From assembly GCF_032854445.1 (NCBI RefSeq), contig NC_088298.1:15613504-15677503 (forward strand): DNA of 64,000 nucleotides, in the 5' to 3' direction. The DNA is from Liolophura sinensis. Its lineage: Eukaryota; Mollusca; Polyplacophora; Chitonida; Chitonidae. A program made the translations under genes and the position numbers. The notes below the pieces were generated by a model. It worked only from the letters and a program-made list of their open reading frames with translations, was not told where the DNA came from and made no database searches. Shown piece by piece: positions 55,514 through 64,000 of the stretch. Position 1 is the stretch's first letter. The number at the start of each line of letters is the position of its first letter.

Positions 55514-55756
55514 CCAACCAATCAATCAGATTGGCCCATGCTCACTGATTGACATGTTCAATGATTGACACGTTCTTGTTTGTTGTTAAGTTTGCTTTTC
55601 TGTGAAGATGTTGTTGTATACTTCCTGAAGCCTTTAACTGAAAAATTTGCAGTATTCCAATCAGTTTTCTTTGAAAGAAAAGCAAAACAGAATCCAGCCC
55701 AAATAAGATATCATCATCATGTGTTCAACCAATCCTGATTAAGAATGACTTGTAGC

Positions 55757-55975
55757 CCAAGTGGTTGAATTACTGTTCAACACAGCAGTTATTATTCAAC
55801 CCATGTGAATTACTACTCATACCCATGCAGATTGCAATATAAACCATACAGATTGTTACTCAACCAACTTGATTTGCTACTCCACCCATAAAAATTACTG
55901 TTTGACCGATATTCATTGCTATTCAACTCATACAAATTGCTATTCAACCAATGTTGATTGTTATTCATACATGTT
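55757..55975. repeat. Degenerate tandem repeat of about 22-30 bp in the 3' UTR
   Basis: ATT(A/G)CTATTCAACC(C/A)ATnnnA-like units occur about nine times with indels. Confidence 0.7.
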
Positions 55976-56013
55976 TGTTACATGTAAATGTTTTTTGTAA
56001 AAAATATGTATCA

Positions 56014-56018
<5 letters not shown>

Positions 56019-56063
<45 letters not shown>

Positions 56064-56097
56064 TATATATAGATAGATAGATATAGATATATAGATA
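56019..56097. repeat. (TA)n microsatellite, partly (TAGA)n
   Basis: Pure TA to about 56,060, then ATAGATATAGATAGATAG variants. Confidence 0.97.
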
Positions 56098-56361
56098 CCT
56101 TCCCTTTCTTAAGAGCATTGAAGCAAATTCTTCAAAAGCCTTGATTTTCTGAAATATTTGGAAATACAGGAAGTAGTTACTGGACATATTTATACACTGG
56201 AAATTGTGTGAAAAACTACAACAGTTGTTCAATACTATCATTGCCTGCAGTATTTATACTCAACCATTGATAACATTTTATAAAACATTGTATCAAAAAT
56301 GAACTTTGTACAGGTAACTGTTGCAATATGGTGTACATCATGGTTAAAGATGAAGTAGCTA

Positions 56362-56362
56362 G

Positions 56363-56436
<74 letters not shown>

Positions 56437-56473
56437 CTAGCTATACACACACCTAGCTATATATATATATATA
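56362..56473. repeat. (GT)n(TA)n microsatellite with a palindromic arrangement
   Basis: GCTAGGTGTGTGTGTG before a TA run and CACACACACCTAGC after it are inverted copies around the TA core. A second CACACACCTAGC follows, then another TA run. Confidence 0.93.
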
Positions 56474-56489
56474 CGCACGTGTGTGTGTT

Positions 56490-56541
<52 letters not shown>
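56474..56541. repeat. (TG)n microsatellite
   Basis: GTGTGTGTTTGTGTGTGTGTG and longer, with three TTT interruptions. Confidence 0.97.
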
Positions 56542-56542
<1 letters not shown>

Positions 56543-56580
56543 CAGGTGTAAGATTATCATGTTCATAAATTTATCTACAC

Positions 56581-56586
56581 AATAAA
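56581..56586 (+). terminator. AATAAA polyadenylation signal, proximal candidate
   Basis: Canonical hexamer about 1.07 kb after the stop codon, just after the TA/TG microsatellite block. Confidence 0.35.
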
Positions 56587-57329
56587 CCTGTTAATACCAT
56601 ACAGTGTGACATGCCTGCAAAAATTCTTGTCTAGAAGGTGAAGTATCAGTGGGTTAGGTCCACACTTACTTGGGAGAAGTCTGATTCTTGTTATGGACTT
56701 TGTCACTGTTCAATCAACCAATCACAAGCCTCTTTCCATGTGTAATTTGCATGTTGTGATAGGTCAGGGTTTTGGTTTGTTTTTTTTTTTCAGGTCTGAT
56801 AAGCATTCATGTAAAACGACATGAATACATGTTAATATCATGAATAATTAAGCCAGATTTCATCTGATTACAGTGATAAAAACACCAGTTTTTTTTTTTT
56901 TCAGAAAGAAAAATTGTGCTTTCTTTGTTCTTTCTGGATGTTATACAGCTGGCTAAGGCTTACCCTTAAGGACATCAATTTACACGTCAGCCAAATTTGA
57001 AAAGCCGTAACATGATTATTTAAAGGATTATGCTAAAAAATATACTTTTATGAAATTTTGGCTAACCCTTGATTCTTTATTCTACACGTTGCATGAATAC
57101 TCTTCAGCAATAACGTCATAAGCAAAGATAACTGTTCTATAGTTGTTTTTTTTTTGTTCCAGTTGGACATTTTCCCAGTATTGTAGCATTCAATATTTAT
57201 GAACGACTCAAAACAGCCTATATTCCCTTCAGGTTATGGAGTTATTGCTACCACTTACAGGTTCATGATCAGAACATGACTTTCTGAATTGAAATTTTGA
57301 AACGATATTTTCTCCTTCATATCTTCATG

Positions 57330-57335
57330 AATAAA
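57330..57335 (+). terminator. AATAAA polyadenylation signal, internal candidate
   Basis: Canonical hexamer 1.8 kb after the stop. No strong downstream GT-rich element is obvious. Confidence 0.25.
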
Positions 57336-58618
57336 GCCAGTAGGTGCAAGTAAAATGGCAGGTTGTCACCTGCCCACAGTATCAAATTGTTGACAGTGCT
57401 TTTTGATCACAGTCGTGTTATTAAAATAACTGAACTTTAAACATCAGTTTTCCCTAAATATCATTAATGCAAACATTTTCAGTGTCACCAGTGTTTTGGG
57501 GTTTGTTTGGGGTTTTTTTCGCACACAATTGGTCGTTTTCCAGAATTGTAGGAGTTTCATGTTTTGGTATGCGGTCACAGGGATGGCTGAGATTCTGCAA
57601 TGGTATTCGAAAAATGTTTTAATGTGCTATGGAACAAATGTGGTATGCTACGATATAAGAACAGAAAATTCTGAAATGCTGAGTGCTTCTTGTTGCTGTA
57701 TATCATGCTTGATAATAGAGCCATAATAATGAATTAACTGATAAATAATAAATAATTAGAACACTAAATTCCTGTCAAGGTGCTCACTTTTTTTCCCATC
57801 TTATGAGTTAAATTGTTGAATTCAGAATATTTTTTTTGCAGTATATGTCAGCTCTACACTGGGAAGTCTATCTATATAACTTCCTGTTGCTGTACTTCCC
57901 TCCCAACTTCTAAATGCCACTCAAACATATGTCGGCTCTTTTATGTATTTTGCTCTGTCGGTGGTTTACATGTCGCGAAGACTGCTACAGAAGTTGTTGC
58001 TGTTGTTGATGTCATGTTAGTTTATTCTTAGTGCTACGATTCACATCATTTCTGTCAGTAGATTTAACTCTGGTTTGAAAACCAACCATGTTGAAAGTTA
58101 TGCCTAACTTTTCTTGGCTAAAATTTGTCACTGGTTTGATGGGTAAAATTTGTCACTCGTTTGATGTGTGCTTCAAAAGTGTATAGAAAACTTTTCCGCT
58201 GATAATTATCTGTCACAGTTTGTACAAACGTTTAATATGTGTACAGATGTGTACATTCTATACAAAAAAATGTATGTTGTATAATTCTATACATAAATGT
58301 ACATTGTATAATTCTGGAATATATGAGTGTGCTTTGTATAATGCTTTGTACAGGTCTAAATGGAATTTTGTTTAAAAACAAAAATCTGTTATATTTCCAC
58401 TACCATTCCTCTGATTGTAACGTCAATGCTAACAGGTACATGTAGGAGGTGACAATGTTAACTTCCTGTAGTAAGACAATAAGAAGCTGCAGTGGTTAAT
58501 TGCTTTGAGTCTTCTTGGGTCGCTTTCGCTCAATCTTTGGTTGTCAAATGTACATATCAGTAGTGTATATTTTAGTAGAAATATTAGCGTTTACACAAAT
58601 TGCTACAATTATGTGGAA

Positions 58619-58624
58619 AATAAA
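58619..58624 (+). terminator. AATAAA polyadenylation signal, distal candidate 1
   Basis: Canonical hexamer 3.1 kb after the stop. Confidence 0.3.
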
Positions 58625-58866
58625 TTCAGTCCAGGTTTGGAAATTTTTTTAAGCACAGGATTGTGTTGAAATACTTAATTTGTATACCTTTTAAAGTAAT
58701 TTGCATGTGCGTAGAAATTGACTTGCATACATTTAAACATCTAATTTGCATAAGCGATCCATTGATTTGCATATTCCATGCCTGTACTGAAAGCGCAATG
58801 CATCTATTTTTAATACTGTACAATACTAATGTTTCTATGTGGATCATATGTCCACTGCTACAATAT

Positions 58867-58872
58867 AATAAA
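58867..58872 (+). terminator. AATAAA polyadenylation signal, distal candidate 2
   Basis: Canonical hexamer followed within 40-60 bases by TGTGGGATGTTTTC and T-rich sequence, a good cleavage-site context. It lies shortly before the first downstream SINE. Confidence 0.45.
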
Positions 58873-58942
58873 GTTTAGTGAAAATGTACCATTACCTAAA
58901 ACGCTGTGGGATGTTTTCTTTCATTTTTCTTATAATTTGACC

Positions 58943-59250
58943 CCTTCGGTCAACTGCGTCCTCCTCGAAGTTCGGAGACCTGGGTCGGATCATACCAAAG
59001 GTTTTAAAATTGGTACTTGTTTCTGCCTGGCTTGATCCTCAGCAATGAGAGGTTAGAGGAAGAAATTAGGCCCAATTGGCCGGGTGTCAGCCTATTGTAA
59101 TCTGGGTGGGGTGTCATGTCTGGTGTTTTCAGCATGATACTTCAGTGACGACAGCGTTTGTCGGCATGAATTGTCCCAGTCTCAAGAAGGTACAGTGTAT
59201 ATATATATACACCACACACCTGATGACTGAAAAATTGTTGTATAAACGGG
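58943..59250 (+). mobile_element. SINE family 2 copy, head degraded
   Basis: CTCGAAGTTCGGAGACCTGGG.. GGGGTGTCATGTCTGGTGTT.. CACACACCTGATGACTGAAAAATTG. The first third of the head is lost. Confidence 0.78.
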
Positions 59251-59990
59251 AACGTACATATATTCCTTTGTGTTTTCTTCTTTTGTATATCTATAAATAC
59301 TTATTTGATACACTATAACACGGGATGCCCTGGTTCACTCCCAGCCTGGGACAAAAGAAAAAAATCCTCTGTGTCTTATAACCGGCTTCCAGCAACCTGA
59401 GGACAACCTCCCATGGTCCTCTCCGCCCCCCCCCCCCCCCACCCCCGACTCTGCCCGCCAGTGAAACACCATAAATATGTTCGACCTGCTACAAGGTAAC
59501 ACGGTGGTGATTTGACCGATGTAACGCTGAGACCGACGTTTAACGCGAATTAATCCATGAAACTAACAAGCAAATCTGGACCTGGATGGCTATGCGTGGC
59601 AGGCAGATTCTGTGAGGTTCTTTTGGAAGTGAAGTTTCTCATTTGCTAGGCTGTCACTCAGATTTGTTCCTCCTCAGATAGTGAAAGCCGTCATACTAAA
59701 CCCTAGTCAAATAAATGATATATATAGGCCTACTCATTTGATTGGTATTTATATGAGCCTTATTCAAGAATTTTTCACTTATGAGAAGTCAGATTGATGA
59801 GTGAAATAAAACCTATTGGCCCACTGATCAGGTAGCTAACAAAACCGCTCTACAAAGCTGTCAAAACGCTGCGTCAAGCCCATTTACCCACGTCACTGCT
59901 GGTGAGGTATCTCTTCACTGTATGTTGTCATAGAATTTGCACCAGGCGCAGTTTGCGACTTCTTCGGAGAACGGACCCCAGGGGAACAGT
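59250..59990. other. Intergenic sequence with SINE debris
   Basis: A decayed V-SINE piece at 59,385-59,470 (GGCTTCCAGCAACCTGAGGAC, poly-C, GACTCTGCCCG) and a reverse tail fragment at 59,730-59,785 (TTTGATTGGTATTTATATGAG). No exon called. Confidence 0.5.
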
Positions 59991-60010
59991 CGCAAATAGA
60001 TAGCAGTTAC

Positions 60011-60135
60011 CTGGCGTAACTTCCATGTCAATTTATAGTGAAGAAATATGTCGTAAATGTACTCGGCGTCTTGTTGCCACAACCTTGTAAAACGGGCTCC
60101 CGACGTCGTCAACATAACGAGAAGTGAATACAAAC
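60011..60135 (-). CDS. Tentative second exon of the same minus-strand gene
   Basis: On the minus strand, GATTGCAG precedes 125 open bases ending CGCCAG|GTAACT. The first two bases complete the split codon from 61,603, and the exon ends in phase 0. It reads LYSLLVMLTTSGARFTRLWQ then QDAEYIYDIFLHYKLTWKLR. The acceptor has a poor pyrimidine tract, and later exons are not found before the 3' UTR of DNAJC13. Speculative. Confidence 0.25.
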
Positions 60136-60198
60136 CTGCAATCTCGGTCTTGGCGTTACTTTACCAACACTAGAGTTGAGGTGGCGGTGTACAGTACA

Positions 60199-60545
60199 AA
60201 CAACCCTTTCGATGGCCCAATGGTGAGAGCGTCCGCCTCGAAGCCGGGAGCCCAGGGATAAAACCCGGGTCGGGTCATACCAAAGACTTTAAAACGGCAC
60301 TCGGTGCTCCTGTGCTTGGCGCTCAGCACTGAGAGGTTAGAGCAAGGAAGCAGGGTTGGTTGGCCCGGTGTCAATATTATGTGACTGGGTGGGGTGTCAT
60401 ATCTGATGTCATGTCCGGTGTCTTCGGCATGATTGTGCCTGTGCAGTGCTCCAGTGCGTGGGGGCAGCACGTTGGCGACAGGGGTTAGAAAACACAATAT
60501 ATGTGTACACGCACCTAATAGTTCCTCGTCGCCATATGACGAGGA
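60199..60545 (+). mobile_element. SINE family 2 copy, near full length
   Basis: Head TTTCGATGGCCCAATGGTGAGAGCG with B-box-like GGGATAAAACCCGGG, body TGATGTCATGTCCGGTGTCTTCGGCATG, end TCGTCGCCATATGACGAGGAATG. The final tail is missing. Confidence 0.83.
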
Positions 60546-60574
60546 ATGATGTTAACGGGTTTCTTTTTCGCTCT

Positions 60575-60795
60575 GCAATAGACAATCCATTGAAGAGACT
60601 CCACGATCGTCCGAGTCGCCGGTTTCCTATATCCATTAAACTGACCCCCATCATCAATATTGTCGGAAGAGAATTAAAAGTGTATTCATTATTTTCATAT
60701 ACATATATATTAAGTGAAACATTGTTCAGCGCCGCGTTAAGAACCAATCATACAAATAAATCATCCGTGCAATCTGTCAATCAATAAATAAATGA
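60575..60795 (+). mobile_element. Decayed V-SINE 3' part
   Basis: CACGATCGTCCGAGTCGCCGGTTTCC.. TAAGTGAAACATTGTTCAGCGCCGCGTTAAGAACCAATCATAC.. AAATAAATC. Confidence 0.55.
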
Positions 60796-60799
60796 AATG

Positions 60800-61340
60800 A
60801 ATCTATAGTATTGATGACAATAGGTGTAATATTTGGGTTCTGACATTCTTAGACATAGGAATGCTGTGATGCTTGCTAATTATGCCGAATTTTCATAACT
60901 TTGAAAATATTTTTAAACCTCAACAGTTTGAAAAACATCCCGATCCGTGGTTAAGCTTTGCATATCTAATGATTTCCGGGATTCCCATGCGTTGTTTGTT
61001 GGTTTCCGTGTAAGCCCCTCCAAAAAATGTCCGAATTGTTAAGACTTTGCGTCCTGGAACTTGTTGTGTTACCTTTGACCCAGTTCGACCACCGGACCGG
61101 TGCATAAGTTTAGCATATATTTAACGATTTTGTTGATTCGGAAAAGCTCCATGCGTAAAGCTTAAACATGGTCGAATTGAAAGTTCTCTGAATTTCTGGT
61201 TTATCTTCAATTCACTTTGCGGGGAAATATCGTGCCCATCAACGGTTGCAGTGGTTTAGCAAATTTGCAAAATTGCCAGAATGTGGAAAACAACACTACA
61301 CTACGTTATTATACATTATATAAAGAAAATATTATCAAAC
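60800..61340. other. Intergenic or intronic sequence, no confident feature
   Basis: An open minus-strand stretch (60,920-61,105) lacks a good acceptor in a compatible phase. No repeats recognised. Confidence 0.4.
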
Positions 61341-61347
61341 CACTATA

Positions 61348-61475
61348 GTGCACGGAAAGGTCTGACAGCAACCTTCGGATGGTCGTGGGTTTCCTCCGGG
61401 CTTCGTATAAATTCGTATCAGTGAAATATTCTTGAGTACAGCGTAAAACACCCATCAAATAAATAAATAAACCAA
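61348..61475 (+). mobile_element. V-SINE copy, 5'-truncated, V-domain partly deleted
   Basis: GTGCACGGAAAGGTCTGACAG.. CTTCGTATAAATTCGTATCAGTG.. AAATAAATAAATAAACC. Confidence 0.83.
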
Positions 61476-61485
61476 AGCACCATAG

Positions 61486-61592
61486 GTCTGCCAACAACCT
61501 GCCGATGGTCGTGGGTTTCCCCCGGGCTCTGTCCGGTTTCCTCCCACCATAATGCTGGCCCCCTTCGTGTAAGTGAAATATTCTCAAATGTT
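61486..61592 (+). mobile_element. V-SINE copy, both ends truncated
   Basis: GGTCTGCCAACAACCTGCCG.. to CGTGTAAGTGAAATATTCTC. It stops about 10 bases from the minus-strand donor at 61,602. Confidence 0.85.
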
Positions 61593-61602
61593 CTATACTC
61601 AC

Positions 61603-61972
61603 AGCATTTATTGATAACCTCAGTGTTTCTAAACAAGCCTGGAGGTGTGTGAAAACCTTGCAGGAATGCGGTAACCCCGTCAGCCAACCGGTCCTGTAAA
61701 AAGATTTCTATATCAGGTGCTGCAAACATGCTGCAATGGGGTATTAATTCCGGCGCAATGGAAACTCGGCTCCAAACTGGCTTGACTGCTGTTCTCTTGT
61801 AATACACGAATGCTGCGTAACCAGTTTGCTCACAACAAATTGTCATCGCAAAGGCAAGAGAGAACAATTTACTGTACAGACTGGACCCGAAATACTTCAG
61901 GCGGGAAAGCTTTCCCCATGCATTCATGCATACCTTCCGAATCCCATTTTGTTTTCCTTGACTGAGAAACAT
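61603..61972 (-). CDS. Tentative first coding exon of an unrecognised minus-strand gene
   Basis: An ATG at 61,972 (in-frame TGA four codons upstream) opens 123 codons plus one base, ending at a strong donor, AATGCT|GTGAGTAT. The protein starts MFLSQGKQNGIRKVCMNAWG, has a moderately hydrophobic stretch LYSKLFSLAFAMTICC (residues 32-47), and continues through PELIPHCSMFAAPDIEIFLQ and DRLADGVTAFLQGFHTPPGL. No family recognised. The stretch lacks repeats, and a V-SINE begins only about 10 bases past the donor. The start context is weak (T at -3), so it may be an internal exon or chance ORF. Confidence 0.35.
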
Positions 61973-62154
61973 GAACTGTTTTCATCCATACAGGCTCTTC
62001 GCGAGTTATGAAAGAATCATATTTAATATCCATTGTTAAAGTAAAAAAAAAATGCAGAAGTTAATGGGGTTTAAGCACTCCACCGGTAAAGGGTTCTACG
62101 CTGATGACATCACAGGTTTTCACGCCTTATATTAGAGATGTATGCAGAAAGTCA

Positions 62155-62298
62155 CGCATCGGCAACCTGCGGATGGTCGTGGGTTTCCCCCAAGCTCAGC
62201 CCTGTTTCCTCCCCTCGTAATGATAGCCGCCGTCGCACAAGTGAAATATTTCTGAATACAGCGAAAAACACCGATCAAATAAATAAATAAATAAGCAT
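62155..62298 (+). mobile_element. V-SINE copy, 5'-truncated
   Basis: GCATCGGCAACCTGCGGATG.. to AAATAAATAAATAAATAAGC. Confidence 0.86.
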
Positions 62299-62724
62299 AA
62301 ATTATATGGGCATTTGCCTATACCTTTGATATCAGTGCGACGCATTAATCAAGACTGTATACTCTTTTACAATTTTTATGCCTACACGGGCATGAGAATT
62401 TTCCACCAATTGGCTAATTTCAGACTTTTTTTGTTTAAAATGTGAAAACCAAAAGGTAAAAGTAAGATTTCATCAGACGTGGTGATTGTTAATGAGGTAG
62501 AGTAATTTGGAGGTGAGGTGAGGTTTCTGACAATCAATTCCCAGGCCTGCTGAAAACACACGTATTCCACTGTGCATAATGTGACGCTTAAGAACAGACA
62601 GACTCAGTTTTAGTTTGATATTTTTCATGATGATGTCGCGTGAAAAAAGAGCTGAAATATCGAGTCAAAATGCATGATACTTTCGGTTTTTCGGTGTTAC
62701 GCACCTCATGTATTTAAGTTAACT

Positions 62725-63180
62725 AATTAGCGTGACGTCTGTCCAATTATCGCCTGAAGAATGTTTACTACGTGGTTCTGGCGCGGATTGCCAAGAGTAT
62801 TCGATCAATTCCAACCAGTAGTTTTCCGGCGCAAATATCTCTAGCTGTGAACTTTATTGTGTGCTTGATTTGTTTGTGGGAAATCCCGTGGTTGTTTGCT
62901 AATTCTCCTGTAACACGCGACTCCAATTACGTCACAGCGTTCCGCGCTCGTGCCTGGTACGTCAGGAGTGCAAATTAACGGCGAAGGTCAAAATTGAATA
63001 CCTTGTGCGAACAAATTCTTTGAGTTGTTGAGAAAGGTGAAGACGTGTGTTTCTGATGAAAGCGGATGAACGTGACGTGCTCAATGAACGCTAAGGATTT
63101 AAAGTGGGACTCTTTTGAAAATACAATGCACTGAATTAAACCGGGATTTACTATCCGCGACGGATTTCTTGTCTTCTATC
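62725..63180. promoter_or_regulatory. CpG-richer region with CRE-like and CCAAT sites, candidate promoter/5' UTR
   Basis: This stretch has far more CpG than the AT-rich surroundings (for example GGCGCGG, ACGCGAC, CCGCGCTCG). It carries TGACGTCT (62,733-62,740), CCAAT (62,743-62,747), TTACGTCA (62,927-62,934) and a GTGACGTG further on. It is free of SINEs. It could serve the tentative minus-strand gene or the untranslated first exon of a plus-strand gene beyond the window. Inference only. Confidence 0.35.
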
Positions 63181-63865
63181 ACACACTGTACACTACGATA
63201 TGGTTATTCACAATGCAGAAGATAACGGCTTTTTGAAGGCACTGTGAATTAAGTTATTGGATTTAAAGTCAAACTAAGCCACCCATTAAATCGGTGGATT
63301 CACTGAGTATCAACGATTAAACACAGTCCGTTAACATAATCGGATTGCATTTGTGGATTTTCCTGGGAGTTTTATTTCAAACAAACATTATGATCTTTAA
63401 CCTTGTATGTTCTTAAGACTGAAAACAACATAGACGTATATGACGTAATAAATGTTTGATAAGATTACAACAGCTTTTAATGGCATCACAGCGCTCAAAA
63501 TTGTCCTCTTTGAAGGGTACACACACAAAAAAATCTTTTAATTTTAACAGAATTCCTAGCTGTTGCCTGAATGATGCTAGAATGTATTCTGTTATTGTAA
63601 CAAAATATTCTATCGCATTGAACATAACATCCCCTTTGTATAATAGAAGCCTTATGAGGTGTTAGTACAATATACTCATTTAACAGAATAATCTGCTGCA
63701 ATAGCAGAATACATTGTAGCATAACTCAGACAACAGACTTTATGATAAATTTATAACAGATAATTTGTTTTTAGTGTATCTGTACATACAATGTTCGTGC
63801 ATATGCATATGTAACCCACCTATGCGATGACTGGTGTTTATGTGAAATATTCTATGAACGCATTC
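63180..63865. other. AT-rich sequence, nothing recognised
   Basis: No exon or repeat seen. Short open frames on both strands have no recognisable motifs. Confidence 0.45.
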
Positions 63866-63870
63866 AATAC

Positions 63871-64000
63871 AGGGCCTCCGTGGCTCATTTGGTTAGCGCG
63901 CTAGCGCAGCGTAATGACTCAGAAGCCTCTCACCAGTGTGATTGCTGTGTTTGATGTTTGTGAGTTCAAGTCCAGCTCAGACTGGCTTCCTCCGTACGTG
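63871..64000 (+). mobile_element. V-SINE copy, cut by the window end
   Basis: Head GGGCCTCCGTGGCTCATTTGGTTAGCGCGC intact. Between GTGATTGCTGTG and GAGTTCAAGTCC an extra TTTGATGTTT(G)T is inserted in the B-box side. Confidence 0.9.

Larger units (their letters stand above)
55514..58890 (+). other. DNAJC13: Probable 3' UTR of DNAJC13
   Basis: No coding exon or V-SINE is visible over this 3.4 kb, while V-SINEs occur about every 1.2 kb elsewhere. AATAAA signals lie at 56,581, 57,330, 58,619 and 58,867. The last is followed by a T/G-rich stretch, and a SINE starts at about 58,943. A Pumilio-type TGTACATA occurs at 58,549-58,556. Inferred from absence of insertions and signals, with no transcript evidence. 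Confidence 0.55.

Noticed and set aside
56017-56568. Frames reading YIYIYIYI
   Set aside because: Translations of (TA)n and (TG)n microsatellites in the 3' UTR.
60920-61105. Minus-strand frame as a middle exon of the tentative gene
   Set aside because: The only nearby acceptor (TTCCAG|GACGC) would create a TGA with the preceding phase; no better site is visible.
1-64000. Transposase, reverse transcriptase or viral coding remnants
   Set aside because: Scanning the translations gave no recognisable catalytic motifs; all mobile elements seen are non-autonomous.

Overview
The window is animal (metazoan) genomic DNA, most likely from a mollusc or a close lophotrochozoan relative. The reasons are a large intron-rich gene with standard GT..AG splicing, and dozens of copies of a tRNA-headed SINE of the V-SINE superfamily (RUDI/BivaV type, with a tail of AAATAAATAAAT). 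V-SINEs of this kind are known as abundant in molluscs. There is no bacterial gene organisation, operon, CRISPR array, rRNA or genuine tRNA gene.

One gene dominates. From 777 to 55,513 on the plus strand I can splice 41 exons in a continuous frame (5,250 bp including the stop, 1,749 residues). They form the C-terminal three quarters or so of DNAJC13/RME-8, the endosomal J-domain co-chaperone of Hsc70 that acts with SNX1 and the WASH complex in endosome-to-Golgi and recycling traffic. Visible landmarks, in order, are IWN repeat 1 (exon at 12,294), a GYF-like domain (19,773-21,385), IWN repeat 2 (25,885), the J domain with its HPD motif (29,185-31,429), IWN repeat 3 as IWD (37,054), IWN repeat 4 (47,309), and a C-terminus with two [10 protein letters not shown]-like turns ending at TAA 55,511-55,513. 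The N-terminal part (about 500 residues by comparison with the roughly 2,240-residue human protein) lies upstream of the window. A long 3' UTR probably runs to about 58.9 kb.

The introns are full of short repeats. I see about 50 V-SINE copies (many 5'-truncated, several with target-site duplications), two further SINE families sharing a related 3' tail, at least four small inverted-repeat (MITE-like) families, and more than ten minisatellites with unrelated unit lengths (14/42, 20, 25, 36, 43, 56, 62, 77, 84 and 137 bp). The largest is a 1.8-kb array of a 20-bp unit at 7.3-9.1 kb.

Downstream of the gene (59-64 kb) are SINE remnants, two tentative minus-strand exons of an unrecognised gene (61,603-61,972 and 60,011-60,135, compatible splice phase), and a CpG-richer stretch with CRE-like and CCAAT sites (about 62.7-63.2 kb) that could be a promoter or 5' UTR.

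The observations most worth checking are a candidate in-frame 24-nt microexon in the gene (40,205-40,228), an 84-bp tandem duplication that copied a splice donor (48,011-48,350), a duplicated splice acceptor giving an in-frame 20-codon extension (39,641), and the tentative minus-strand gene. I see no sign of a wholly new molecular system.
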